A stretch of DNA of 64,000 bases from JAIBAC01 sp046331095. GTDB lineage: Bacteria; Actinomycetota; Acidimicrobiia; UBA2766. Both the position numbers and the translations under genes were made by a program. The notes under the pieces were generated by a model. The model was not told the origin of the DNA. It saw nothing but the letters and a program-made list of their open reading frames with translations, and did no database searches. This document shows, piece by piece, positions 23,521 to 32,176 of this stretch. Every line of letters begins with the position of its first letter. The first letter of the stretch is position 1. The stretch is from the NCBI GenBank assembly GCA_046331095.1, contig JAXLRM010000004.1, positions 124,001 to 188,000 of the forward strand, read 5' to 3'.

Positions 23521-24470
23521 TGGCGAGCACCGGCCCCGTCTGCGAAGCCGACGGCCTGCGCAAGGCCTTCGGTGACCTCGTCGCCGTCGCCGATGTCAGC
23601 TTCCGGATCGACCCCGGCGAGGTCTACGGGCTCCTCGGCCCCAACGGGGCGGGCAAGTCCACGGCGATCTCGATGGTCTGCGGCGTCCTGCGCCGCGACG
23701 CCGGATCGGTGCGCATCTGCGGCGACGACGTCGACGCCGGGCCGCGCGTGCGGCGCCACATCGGCCTCGTCCCCCAGGACGTTGCGCTGTACCCGGACCT
23801 GTCCGGGCGCGAGAACCTGCGGTTCTGGGGCCGCATGTACGGGATGCGCGGAGGCGCCCTCGACGCGAGGGTGGACGCGATGCTCGAGACGGTCGGCCTC
23901 GCCGATCGCGCCAAGGACGTCGTCAAGGAGTACTCGGGGGGCATGCAGCGGCGCCTCAACATCGCGGCCGGCCTGATGCACCACCCCGACCTGCTGATCC
24001 TCGACGAGCCAACCGTCGGCGTCGACCCCCAGAGCCGCAACTCCATCCTCGAACACGTCGAGGCGCTCAACGCTGCGGGCATGGCGGTGCTGTACACGAC
24101 CCACTACATGGAGGAGGCCGAACGCCTCTGCGACCGCGTCGGGATCATGGACGAAGGCAGGCTCATCGCCGAGGGCACGCGGCGTGAACTCGTCGAGTCG
24201 ACGGGGGAGGAGGATCGCATCGATCTCAGGTTCGACGCCAGCACCGACCTCGCGGCGATGGCCGAGGTCGCCCGCGGTGTTGACGGCGTGCTCAGCGCGG
24301 CTCCGTCCGCAGGCGGCTTGCAGGTGTTGAGCGCGCAGGCACGCCGCCTCCTGCCCAGGCTCGTGGAGTCCTTCGTCGGCGCCGGACATCCCGTCGCGAG
24401 CGTCGAGGTCGCCGAGCCCAACCTCGAGTCGGTGTTCCTCCGCCTCACCGGAAAGGCCCTGCGGGACTGA
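23520..24470 (+). CDS. ABC exporter ATP-binding protein, DrrA-like
   Basis: A 316-residue ATPase. It has Walker A GPNGAGKST, signature YSGGMQRRL, Walker B LLILDEPTVGVDP, and the switch His in YTTHYMEEAERLCD. The ~90-residue C-terminal extension after the nucleotide-binding domain is usual in DrrA/NodI-type subunits of drug, lipid or polysaccharide exporters. It is followed after one base by two permease genes. The cargo is unknown; lipids or antibiotics are typical for the family. Confidence 0.92.
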   Translation: MASTGPVCEADGLRKAFGDLVAVADVSFRIDPGEVYGLLGPNGAGKSTAISMVCGVLRRDAGSVRICGDDVDAGPRVRRHIGLVPQDVALYPDLSGRENLRFWGRMYGMRGGALDARVDAMLETVGLADRAKDVVKEYSGGMQRRLNIAAGLMHHPDLLILDEPTVGVDPQSRNSILEHVEALNAAGMAVLYTTHYMEEAERLCDRVGIMDEGRLIAEGTRRELVESTGEEDRIDLRFDASTDLAAMAEVARGVDGVLSAAPSAGGLQVLSAQARRLLPRLVESFVGAGHPVASVEVAEPNLESVFLRLTGKALRD

Positions 24471-24471
24471 A

Positions 24472-25644
24472 GTGCGTGCCCTCCTCGTCGTCGCGGCCAA
24501 GGACCTGAGACAGAGGATTCGGGATCGTTCGCTCATCCTCATCGGCGTGGTCGCCCCCTTCGCGCTCGCCAGCATCGTCGGCCTCGCTCTCGGCAGCGTG
24601 GGCGGGTTCTCGACCAAGCTCGCCTATGCGGACGAGGACGCCACGCCCATGACTGCTCCCCTCGGTGCGATCCTGCACTCGCCCGATCTCGCCGACGTGG
24701 TCACCGTCGACGACGCGGCGGACGAAGCAGCCGTGCGCCAGGCCGTCGAGTCCGGCGACGCATCCGTCGGCCTCGTCGTCCCGGCCGGGTTCGCGGCGGC
24801 AGTGTCGTCGGGACACGCCGCGGACCTCGTCGTCGTCGTCGACCCTGACAACGAGATCTCGGGCCAGTTCGCCGCCTCCGTCGCCAGGGGCTTCGTCGCC
24901 GACGTCCAGGCGGGCCAGGTCGCAGTCGGGACGGTCGCCGTGATCGAGCGGGGTGTCCCCGGCGACCCTGCGGCAGTGGCCGCCAAGGCAGCCCAGGACT
25001 TCCCCCGGATCCGCTTCCAGGACGACACGACGTCGGCCGAGCTGCGCCCCATCGACTACATGGCGCCGTCGATGGGGATCTTCTTCCTCTTCTTCGCGAT
25101 CCTCTACGGCGCTGCGACCGTGCAGGCCGAGCGGCGCAACCACACCCTTGCCCGCCTCGCGGTCGCGCCGGTGAGCGAGTGGACGGTGCTCGTCGGCAAG
25201 CTCCTCGCCCTGTTCGTGACCGGCTTGCTGATCTTCGCCGTCATGATCGTCTCGACGAGCCTCGTGTATGGCGTCAAGTGGGGCAACCCCGTCGCCGTCG
25301 CCGTCTTGGCATGCACGACGACGCTCACGGCGATCGGCCTGACCGGGGTCATCGCGGTCCTCGCCCGCACCGAGGAGCAGGTGCGCGGCATCGGGACCGC
25401 GGTCGTCATGCTCCTCGCGATAGCCGGCGGCTCGTTCTTCGGCGGACAGCTCCCACAGTTCCTGCGGACCATGCAGGCGCTGACACCCAACGGTCTCGCC
25501 CTCGTCGGCTTCACACGCCTCATCGTCGCCGAGGGCGGCGGATCCCTGGCCACGGTGTGGACCGCGGTCGTCTACACAGCCGGAGTCGGCATCGTCGGCA
25601 TCGCCGTCACGTTCGCCCTGGGCCGCAAGGCGTTCCGGTCATGA
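24472..25644 (+). CDS. ABC-2 type exporter permease 1
   Basis: A 390-residue membrane protein with the YhaP/NatB-like ABC-2 layout: a first helix (LILIGVVAPFALASIVGLAL), a large extracytoplasmic domain (about residues 45-190) and five more helices near the C-terminus, including YMAPSMGIFFLFFAILYG. It starts at GTG 24472, one base after the ATPase stop, and overlaps the second permease by ATGA. It probably forms a heterodimer with that protein. Confidence 0.88.
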   Translation: MRALLVVAAKDLRQRIRDRSLILIGVVAPFALASIVGLALGSVGGFSTKLAYADEDATPMTAPLGAILHSPDLADVVTVDDAADEAAVRQAVESGDASVGLVVPAGFAAAVSSGHAADLVVVVDPDNEISGQFAASVARGFVADVQAGQVAVGTVAVIERGVPGDPAAVAAKAAQDFPRIRFQDDTTSAELRPIDYMAPSMGIFFLFFAILYGAATVQAERRNHTLARLAVAPVSEWTVLVGKLLALFVTGLLIFAVMIVSTSLVYGVKWGNPVAVAVLACTTTLTAIGLTGVIAVLARTEEQVRGIGTAVVMLLAIAGGSFFGGQLPQFLRTMQALTPNGLALVGFTRLIVAEGGGSLATVWTAVVYTAGVGIVGIAVTFALGRKAFRS

Positions 25645-26813
25645 TCGAGGCCCTGAACCGGCTGTGGGCGGCAATGCTCGTGGAGATCCACAGCGTGCGA
25701 CGCGACAAGGTCACGCTGTTCTTCGTCTTCGTGCTGCCGCTCGGGCTCGTGTTCATCCTCGGTCTCGCCTTCGGCAGCGTCGGACAGAGCATCCCCGTCG
25801 GCGTGCTCGACGAGTCGAACTCCGCAGCCTCACATGCGCTGCTCGACACACTCGGACAGGACGCCGCCGTCGCCGTCCGGCCCTATGACACCCGAGCCGG
25901 CCTCACCGATGCCGTGGTCCGCAATGACGTCTCTTTCGGTGTGGTCGTGCCACAGAGCTACGCGACCGAGCTCGCATCCGGAGGCGACGTCGCCGTCACT
26001 GTCGTCTCCGCCGGCGGTGGTTCCAACTTCGCCCTCGTGCAGTCCTCGGTCGGTGCCGCCGTCGGCGAGCAGGTGATGGTCACGACCGCAGCCCGCACAG
26101 CCGCTGCTGTCACCGGCACAACCGAGGAGACGGCCGCCGAGGTCGCTGCCGCCGTGGCGAAGTCGGCGACGCTGGCCGGCGTGACGAGCGAGACGGTGTC
26201 CGGCCACGTGATCGTGAGTGGCATCAAACGCACGGCGTTCACGGCGCTGGTCCTGTTCCTGCTGATCACGGGGCTGACGAGTGCCGGCACGTTCACCGAA
26301 CTGCGCCGCAACCATGTCGCGCAGCGCCTCATGGCGGCGCCGGCGCCCACGCCGGAGTTGGAGGTCGGCCTCGTCTCGGCCCGTTTCGTCACGCTGGTGG
26401 TGCAGGCGGTCTACATCATCCTGTTCACGGCGTGGCTCTTCGGCGTGAACTGGGGGAACCTGTGGGCGACGACGCTCGTGACGATCGCCCTCGCCATCTG
26501 CGTGGCAGGGATGTCGGCGCTTGCCGGCACGATCTACACCTCGCCCGAGCAGGCGGGCGCGATCGGGGCGCCGATCGGGATCGCGATGGGCATGCTCGGC
26601 GGGGCGATGTGGCCCCTCGAGATCGTCCCGTACCCGCTGCGGGTCGTCGGCCACCTCCTCCCGACCGCATGGGCGGTCGATGCCTACAACGACATCCTCG
26701 CCAACAACGCCGGCGTCATGGACGTCATGGGCCAGATCGGTGTCATCCTCGCCATGGCAGCGGTGTTCTTCGTCCTCGCGGGCATGCGCTTCCGCCGTGT
26801 CTTCTCCGTATGA
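25641..26813 (+). CDS. ABC-2 type exporter permease 2
   Basis: Also exactly 390 residues, with the same topology: one N-terminal helix (LFFVFVLPLGLVFILGLAFG), an extracytoplasmic domain and five C-terminal helices ending in IGVILAMAAVFFVLAGMRFRR. The matching length and layout point to an old duplication of permease 1, although the sequences have diverged. Translation is coupled to permease 1 by ATGA. Together with the ATPase it makes a complete three-gene exporter. Confidence 0.88.
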   Translation: MIEALNRLWAAMLVEIHSVRRDKVTLFFVFVLPLGLVFILGLAFGSVGQSIPVGVLDESNSAASHALLDTLGQDAAVAVRPYDTRAGLTDAVVRNDVSFGVVVPQSYATELASGGDVAVTVVSAGGGSNFALVQSSVGAAVGEQVMVTTAARTAAAVTGTTEETAAEVAAAVAKSATLAGVTSETVSGHVIVSGIKRTAFTALVLFLLITGLTSAGTFTELRRNHVAQRLMAAPAPTPELEVGLVSARFVTLVVQAVYIILFTAWLFGVNWGNLWATTLVTIALAICVAGMSALAGTIYTSPEQAGAIGAPIGIAMGMLGGAMWPLEIVPYPLRVVGHLLPTAWAVDAYNDILANNAGVMDVMGQIGVILAMAAVFFVLAGMRFRRVFSV

Positions 26814-26989
26814 CTGGTGTGCCGCTGGACCGGGGGCGGCGGTCGTCCCTTGCGAGGGCGAACCGGTTCCGCTCGAATGACCTCCGCCGGACCCGATCCC
26901 CTATCCTCGGACCCAGCGCGAGCAATTCGGAGATGCCGGTCCGGCGAGGCGGGCTTCCACGGCAGGCCCCAGGGCCGGAAGGGTGAGCC

Positions 26990-27730
26990 ATGAGCCGTCG
27001 CCACGCAGATGGACCGAACGGGGTGGACGGCAGGCCGGAGCCGTACTGGCCCAAGCGGCCCGGCTTCGGCGTCGCATACTGGGTCCTGCGCTACGGCCTC
27101 GAAGTGCTGATGCGGCTTCTCTACCGGGTCAAGGTCGAAGGCAGCGCCAACGTTCCCCGCAAGGGGTCCGTGATCCTCGCCGCCAACCACCTTTCCGCCT
27201 TCGACTCGCCGTTCTTCGCGATCGGGTTCCGGCGCCGCATCACAGCGCTCGCCAATGCCAGGTACTTCGAGTCCAAGAACGGCTGGTTCTTCCGGGGCAT
27301 GGCCCAGATCCCCCTCATACCCGGCGACGACGCATCCAAGGACCTCGCGTTCGCGTCCGCACGGGAGCTCCTCGGCCACGGCAAGATCCTCGGCATCTTC
27401 CCCGAGGGCAACCGCTCCCTCGACGGCAAGCTCCACCGCGGCCGCCTCGGCGTGGCCGTCCTCGCCCGCGAAGCAGGCGTCCCGGTCGTCCCGGCCGGGA
27501 TGGTGGGGACCTTCGACGTGTTCCCCAAGGGCGCCAAGAAGCCCAAGTTCTTCCGCCGCATCACGATCCGGGTGGGCGAGCCCCTGACGCACCCGAGCGG
27601 CAACGCGGTCGACGATCGCGCATTCACCGACGCCGTGATGGCGTCCCTGGCAGAGCTCACGGGACAGGAGCGCAGCGACACCTACACCGAGTCGCGATCG
27701 CGGCGCAGGCCCGAGCAGGCCGCGTCCTGA
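26990..27730 (+). CDS. PlsC-like 1-acylglycerol-3-phosphate acyltransferase
   Basis: A 246-residue membrane-associated acyltransferase. Block I is AANHLSAFDSP (HX4D), block III is GIFPEGNRSLDG, and the FRGMAQIPLIPGD segment lies between, as in PlsC family members. It uses acyl-CoA or acyl-ACP to acylate lysophosphatidate or a similar lipid acceptor. A short N-terminal hydrophobic segment (FGVAYWVLRYGLEVLMRLLY) is the likely membrane contact. The start follows GGAAGGGTGAGCC. The 176 bp upstream contain a TATCCT box near 26,904 that could be its promoter. Confidence 0.88.
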   Translation: MSRRHADGPNGVDGRPEPYWPKRPGFGVAYWVLRYGLEVLMRLLYRVKVEGSANVPRKGSVILAANHLSAFDSPFFAIGFRRRITALANARYFESKNGWFFRGMAQIPLIPGDDASKDLAFASARELLGHGKILGIFPEGNRSLDGKLHRGRLGVAVLAREAGVPVVPAGMVGTFDVFPKGAKKPKFFRRITIRVGEPLTHPSGNAVDDRAFTDAVMASLAELTGQERSDTYTESRSRRRPEQAAS

Positions 27731-27816
27731 TCCACCTCGCAGGGAACTCGCGACCCGCCACGTGCATCGGAGGACGGTGCGACTCGGCCGTCCGGTGACG
27801 AACAAGGGGCGAGGTC

Positions 27817-29007
27817 ATGACGCAGAGCACGGACCAGCCGGCGGGCAATCCCGTCGGGGCCGCAGGTGACGGAGGTGGAGCGGCGTCGCCGCGGCCGTGG
27901 GTGGTCGTCGTGGTCGTCTCCGGCGTGGTCCTCGGCTCGCTGGCGGTGGCGCTCGTGGTCTACCTCGTCACCGGGCACAGCGGTGGCGCATCGGGTTCCG
28001 CCACGAGGTGGCTCGCCTACACGGGATCCGACGGCACCGACGTGATGAGAGTGGATCTGGGACCCGGCGGCGAAGCCGTGCCGGCGCCACCGCCCCCGTC
28101 CGCTCCCAGGGAAGCGAGATCCTTCGTCTCCGGCGACGGCGTGAAGGTGGACGTGCGCACGCTCACCCTCTACAACGAGACCTGGGACGACAAGGAACAG
28201 CTCGACGGCCTCGTCGGCGACTACGAGACCGAGACTCTGAGCGGCTGCCGCGAGAAGGAGACGCCGGCCGCGGGTGACGCGCCGCTGCCGACGGCGACGC
28301 CGGCCACCGGCATGTTCGTGCGGGTCACGCTCGACTGCGGGGCGGGTGGCAGTGGTGGGGTCGACGAGATCTACGCCTTCGTGGCCCAGCCCGAGCGTGT
28401 GAATGCCGAGAACGTCCGGCGTGACTGGGTTCTCGTGAACGCATCCGGCCACGAGACCGGTGCCGTGAGCCGCACCCTGGAGAAGGCCGTGGCGACGCTC
28501 GACCTCGACCCCCAGGGCGACGCCGGCGCGGAGGCCGACGGCCACGTGCCGCCCGACCCGGGCACGGCGCGCAACACCGCAACAGGCGTCTGGGACGGCT
28601 CGGCACAGTACAGCTTCCCGGCAGGCTGGAGCCTCGTCGGGACCGGCGGCATGCAGTTCGTGGCGCCTGCGGACGTGGGTATCGACGCGGTGCGCGACTA
28701 CCGCAGCCCCGGCATCGTGATCGGGCGCGAGGACTTCAAGCCCGGTGGCTCCCGGTCGGAGTCGACCCTGGTCGACAAGCTCGTCGGGACGTACTCCCAG
28801 CTCGCCTCCGAGCATGGCTGCTCCGAGCGCACCGACTTGGAGCCGTCGGGGGAGGCGAGGGCCGAGATCCGCTGGACCGGCTGCCCGAACGGGTTCGTGG
28901 ACCACGTCGTCGTATACCCGGGCGACTCCGGCGGGATGATCCTGGTCTCGGTGCGGGCGTCGAACGAGCAGGTCGCGTCCGACCTCGCGCACGAGCTCGC
29001 CGGCTGA
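27817..29007 (+). CDS. secreted or membrane-anchored protein of unknown function
   Basis: A 396-residue protein not recognised as a known family. A Gly/Ala-rich N-terminus precedes one hydrophobic helix (PWVVVVVVSGVVLGSLAVAL, VVYLV) that anchors or exports it. The remainder is a soluble extracytoplasmic region. The C-terminal half contains SAQYSFPAGWSLVGTGGMQF and SEHGCSERTDLEPSGEA with paired cysteines, a pattern seen in secreted beta-rich lipoprotein-like domains. It overlaps the next gene by TGATG and so shares a transcript with the F420-type oxidoreductase. Confidence 0.6.
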   Translation: MTQSTDQPAGNPVGAAGDGGGAASPRPWVVVVVVSGVVLGSLAVALVVYLVTGHSGGASGSATRWLAYTGSDGTDVMRVDLGPGGEAVPAPPPPSAPREARSFVSGDGVKVDVRTLTLYNETWDDKEQLDGLVGDYETETLSGCREKETPAAGDAPLPTATPATGMFVRVTLDCGAGGSGGVDEIYAFVAQPERVNAENVRRDWVLVNASGHETGAVSRTLEKAVATLDLDPQGDAGAEADGHVPPDPGTARNTATGVWDGSAQYSFPAGWSLVGTGGMQFVAPADVGIDAVRDYRSPGIVIGREDFKPGGSRSESTLVDKLVGTYSQLASEHGCSERTDLEPSGEARAEIRWTGCPNGFVDHVVVYPGDSGGMILVSVRASNEQVASDLAHELAG

Positions 29008-30044
29008 TGGCGACCGGCGAACGGCAGATCTGGGGGCTGGTGACACCCCAGCTCCCAGCGGCGTTCCTCGCTGCATACGCCAAGCAGCTCGAGGACCGCG
29101 GCGTCGCAGGCGTGTTCGCACCGCAGTTGTACGGGCCGCCGTTCCTGCCCCTCGCCGCGGCAGCCACGTCGACGACGACGCTCGGTCTCGCGACCGGAAT
29201 CGCGCTGGCGTTCGCGCGCAGCCCGTTCGAGACGGCGATGGCCGCCATGGACCTCGACCGGCTCTCCGGCGGTCGCTTCGTCCTCGGCATCGGGGCGAGC
29301 ACCCGGGCGTGGAGCGGCGGTTTCTTCGGGATGCCCTACGGCAAGCCGCTGGCGCACCTGCGCGAGGTCGTCGAAGCCGTGCGCCTCGTCGTCGCCAACG
29401 CGCACCTGGGCGGGCTCTCCGGCTACGCGGGCGAATACGTCAACCTCGACTTCGGCGAGCTGCAGGCGACGCCGGCGCCGGTGCGGACCGAGATCCCGAT
29501 CTGGGTCGCGGCGCTGCGGGCGCCTCTGGTCCGCCTCGCCGCCGAGATCGGCGACGGTGTGATCGGCCACCCGCTCTGGTCGATTCCCTGGGCGACCGAA
29601 CAGGTGCCCCGCTGGATCGACGAGGGCGCCGCACGTTCGGGGCGCACCCGCGACGACGTCCACGTGAACCTGTGGGTGTGGGCGGCGCCGGGCGAGGACG
29701 ACGCCGCCGTGCTCGACGACATCCGGCCGACGATCGCCTTCTACGGCGGGATGTCCCAGTACGAGGACTACTTCGCCTGGCACGGCTTCGGCGACGTCGC
29801 CAAGCGCCTCCAGGCCGGGGTCCAGCGCGGCGACTACGAGTCGGTCGCGGCCGAGGTCCCCGACGAGATGGTGCGCACCTTCGTCCTGACCGGCAGCCCC
29901 GACGCGTGCCGCTCACGGCTCGAGGCGATCTGGGACGTCGCCGACTCGGTGACGCTGGCACCGCCCGTGTACGGGCTCGCTCCCGAACGCCAACTCGCAC
30001 ACCTCAACGCCGTCGCGGAGACGTTCTACCGGCCCCTGGGCTGA
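29007..30044 (+). CDS. F420-dependent LLM class oxidoreductase
   Basis: A 345-residue TIM-barrel enzyme of the luciferase-like monooxygenase superfamily. Landmarks are ATSTTTLGLATGIALAFARS, PFETAMAAMDLDRLSGGRFV and LGIGASTRAWS, with AEIGDGVIGHPLWS later. This subgroup in actinobacteria mostly uses deazaflavin F420 rather than FMN; that cofactor choice is inferred from the family, not from a residue seen here. The substrate is unknown. It is translationally coupled to the preceding secreted protein. A Ddn-type gene at 48141 also suggests F420 metabolism in this organism. Confidence 0.82.
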   Translation: MATGERQIWGLVTPQLPAAFLAAYAKQLEDRGVAGVFAPQLYGPPFLPLAAAATSTTTLGLATGIALAFARSPFETAMAAMDLDRLSGGRFVLGIGASTRAWSGGFFGMPYGKPLAHLREVVEAVRLVVANAHLGGLSGYAGEYVNLDFGELQATPAPVRTEIPIWVAALRAPLVRLAAEIGDGVIGHPLWSIPWATEQVPRWIDEGAARSGRTRDDVHVNLWVWAAPGEDDAAVLDDIRPTIAFYGGMSQYEDYFAWHGFGDVAKRLQAGVQRGDYESVAAEVPDEMVRTFVLTGSPDACRSRLEAIWDVADSVTLAPPVYGLAPERQLAHLNAVAETFYRPLG

Positions 30045-30061
30045 AGGGCGCGTCGGCAGGG

Positions 30062-30427
30062 TCAGTAGCTGAAGGTGACCGCGTTGTCGTCGCCGATCCA
30101 GTCCCACATCGGGACGGTGCCGCCGATCTCGGCGCCGAGGATGAGGTCGCCCTTGTCGAGGCCCTTTGTGTCGAAGCAGATCGGGCACACCAGGTAGCGG
30201 CCGCCGGCGGAGCCGTAGCGCTCGACGAGGGTGCGCAGGGGTGGGCACCCGTCGCAGGCGGTGCCCGTGGCGACGCCGTCGACCGCGAGGCGGACCGCCT
30301 CCTTGGTGAGGAACATCAGGGTCTCGCGGCCGCCTTCCGCGGCGCCCACGGCCACGAGGAAGGCGACGGTCACCTTCTCGGGGTCCTCGAGCCCGGTCGT
30401 GAGGCTGATCACTGCCTTGTTCGCCAT
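30062..30427 (-). CDS. DsrE family protein
   Basis: A 121-residue protein with the DsrE/DsrF-like fold pattern: AVISLTTGLEDPEKVTVAFL, GRETLMFLTKEAVRLA and a C-terminal ILGAEIGGTVPMWDWI. Four cysteines are grouped in GTACDGCPPL and YLVCPICFD, compatible with a sulfur-carrier role or a metal site, but sulfur trafficking is not proven for such single-gene members. The start has an excellent AAGGAG site. It is convergent with the LLM oxidoreductase and downstream of the HD-GYP regulator on the same strand. Confidence 0.78.
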   Translation of the reverse strand: MANKAVISLTTGLEDPEKVTVAFLVAVGAAEGGRETLMFLTKEAVRLAVDGVATGTACDGCPPLRTLVERYGSAGGRYLVCPICFDTKGLDKGDLILGAEIGGTVPMWDWIGDDNAVTFSY

Positions 30428-30495
30428 TGCATCTCCTTGTGTCGCTCAAGGAGCACGGTGGCAGGAATCGTCGCGTGCGTCGTCGGGGATTCGCC

Positions 30496-32112
30496 CTACA
30501 GATCGAGCGGCTCGAGGCTGTCGAGCAGGCCGTGTTGCATGGCGAAGAGGGTGGCCGTGGAGCGGGTGGACGCACCGATCTTGGCGTAGATCCGCTCGAT
30601 GTGCGTGCCTGCGGTCCTGGGGGATATGCCGAGGGTGTGCGCCACCTGCCGGTTGGAGGCCCCGCGGGCGATGAGCACCAGCACCTCGATCTCCCGACCC
30701 GTCAGACCGGCCGGTCCGCTGCGGCGCTTCCCCCGTCTCTGGCCCGCCGTGGCCAGCACGGCGTCGACGGCCTCGGCATCGAGGCGTCCCGCGCGGACGT
30801 CGGCTTGGAGGGCGGTGGCGGCGACCTGCGGACCGAGAGGCGGGCGGTGCGCTCGCGGCTCGGTCATCGCCTGGTAGACGTCCGCGGCCGCGAGGACGCG
30901 ACCGGCGGTCGGGATCGCCGCCCCGGAGAGGCCGTGGGGGTAGCCCGAGCCGTCGAGGCGTTCGTGGACGAGGCCCGCGAGCGAACCGATGCGTGCGAGC
31001 GCGGGTGGCCGGCTCAACATCCTCCCGGTGTAGTAGGCGCCCATGCGAACCCGCTCGAACTCGGTGTTGGTGAGCGGACCCGCCTTGTCGAGGATCGAGC
31101 CGGGCACGCCGTGCAGGCCGATGTCGTGGACCAGGGCGGCCCGGCGCAGGGTCGTGCTCTCCGCCTCGGCCATGCCGGATAGCGCTGCGGCGCCGGTGCA
31201 GAGCGAGGCCACCGCACGCGAGTGCCCCGTCCGCGACGGGGAGCGCAGGTCGGTGAAGTCGGCGATGGTCTCGAGGGCGACGTCGAGCTCCGCCCCGGAG
31301 AGCTCCTGTTGGAGCTCGGGCTCGGCGTCGATGAGCGCGTTCCAGTCGGCCACGGTGTCGATGCCGTCGAGGACCTCGTTCGCGACGTCGCAGAACGTGT
31401 CGACGACGGCAGGGTCGAACTGCTCGCCACGCCGGTCACGGACGAGGTCGACGGCGGCGTCGACCCCGCCGGCGCGGTGGACGACCTCGACGCTGTCCGC
31501 GAGGTGGTACAGACGGATGGGCTGCGAGAGCTGGTCCCCGGCGATGCTCGACGGCACACCCTTGCCGTCCCAGCGGGCGAAGACCTGCTGCAGCGAATCG
31601 CCCACGTCGGGGTCGAGGCCGAGGCGCTCGGCCATGCGTGCCGTCGTCAGGCAGTGCGACATGAGGCCGCGTGTGACGGCGGCGCCCCCGGTGAGTGCGA
31701 GGCTCGTGGCGAGGCGCAGGCGGTGCAGCGCGGTGCCGCCCGCGCCCGCGTGGCCGAGCACCAGGCCGAGCATGGGGAGGCCTGCGTGGTCGACGCCGTA
31801 GCTGTCGCGGCGGAACGCGATGTCGTCGCCGAAGAGCGCGGTCACCACGGGTGTGTCGGCGACGCAGCCGACCCACGCCAGGGTGACGACGTAGAAGAGG
31901 CGCCGGCGGTCTTCGGGGTCGAGGCCCAGGTGTGCGCCCAGGCGCGTGGCGATGAGCCACGCGCGGAGCATGTGCTCCATGGGCTGGCCGAGCCCGAGGT
32001 CGATGGCGAGCGAGAACGCCGCGACCAGCTCGGCGAGGCGGACCCCCGACGGGGAGTCGCCGCGGACGGCGTGATCTGTGGGACCTGCAAGCCGGGCGGC
32101 ATCGGCTTCCAT
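30496..32112 (-). CDS. double HD-GYP phosphodiesterase with LuxR DNA-binding domain
   Basis: A 538-residue regulator. The C-terminal 70 residues are a LuxR/NarL helix-turn-helix (GLTGREIEVLVLIARGASNR, QVAHTLGISPRT). Residues ~285-420 are an HD-GYP domain with His329-Asp330 (ALVHDIG), GVPGSILDKAG and HERLDGSGYPHG. Residues ~20-240 look like an earlier, degraded copy of the same module: WDGKGVPS at 181-187 and LYHLADSVEVVHR match the GYP half, but the HD pair is missing. Active HD-GYP domains hydrolyse cyclic di-GMP, so a second messenger or related ligand may control DNA binding. Its target genes are unknown. Confidence 0.82.
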   Translation of the reverse strand: MEADAARLAGPTDHAVRGDSPSGVRLAELVAAFSLAIDLGLGQPMEHMLRAWLIATRLGAHLGLDPEDRRRLFYVVTLAWVGCVADTPVVTALFGDDIAFRRDSYGVDHAGLPMLGLVLGHAGAGGTALHRLRLATSLALTGGAAVTRGLMSHCLTTARMAERLGLDPDVGDSLQQVFARWDGKGVPSSIAGDQLSQPIRLYHLADSVEVVHRAGGVDAAVDLVRDRRGEQFDPAVVDTFCDVANEVLDGIDTVADWNALIDAEPELQQELSGAELDVALETIADFTDLRSPSRTGHSRAVASLCTGAAALSGMAEAESTTLRRAALVHDIGLHGVPGSILDKAGPLTNTEFERVRMGAYYTGRMLSRPPALARIGSLAGLVHERLDGSGYPHGLSGAAIPTAGRVLAAADVYQAMTEPRAHRPPLGPQVAATALQADVRAGRLDAEAVDAVLATAGQRRGKRRSGPAGLTGREIEVLVLIARGASNRQVAHTLGISPRTAGTHIERIYAKIGASTRSTATLFAMQHGLLDSLEPLDL

Positions 32113-32176
32113 CGGCCAAGCATGGCACCACCTGGCGTGGTCTGCATCGCAGATTCCGGCGCCCCGCGGCCTGCGC

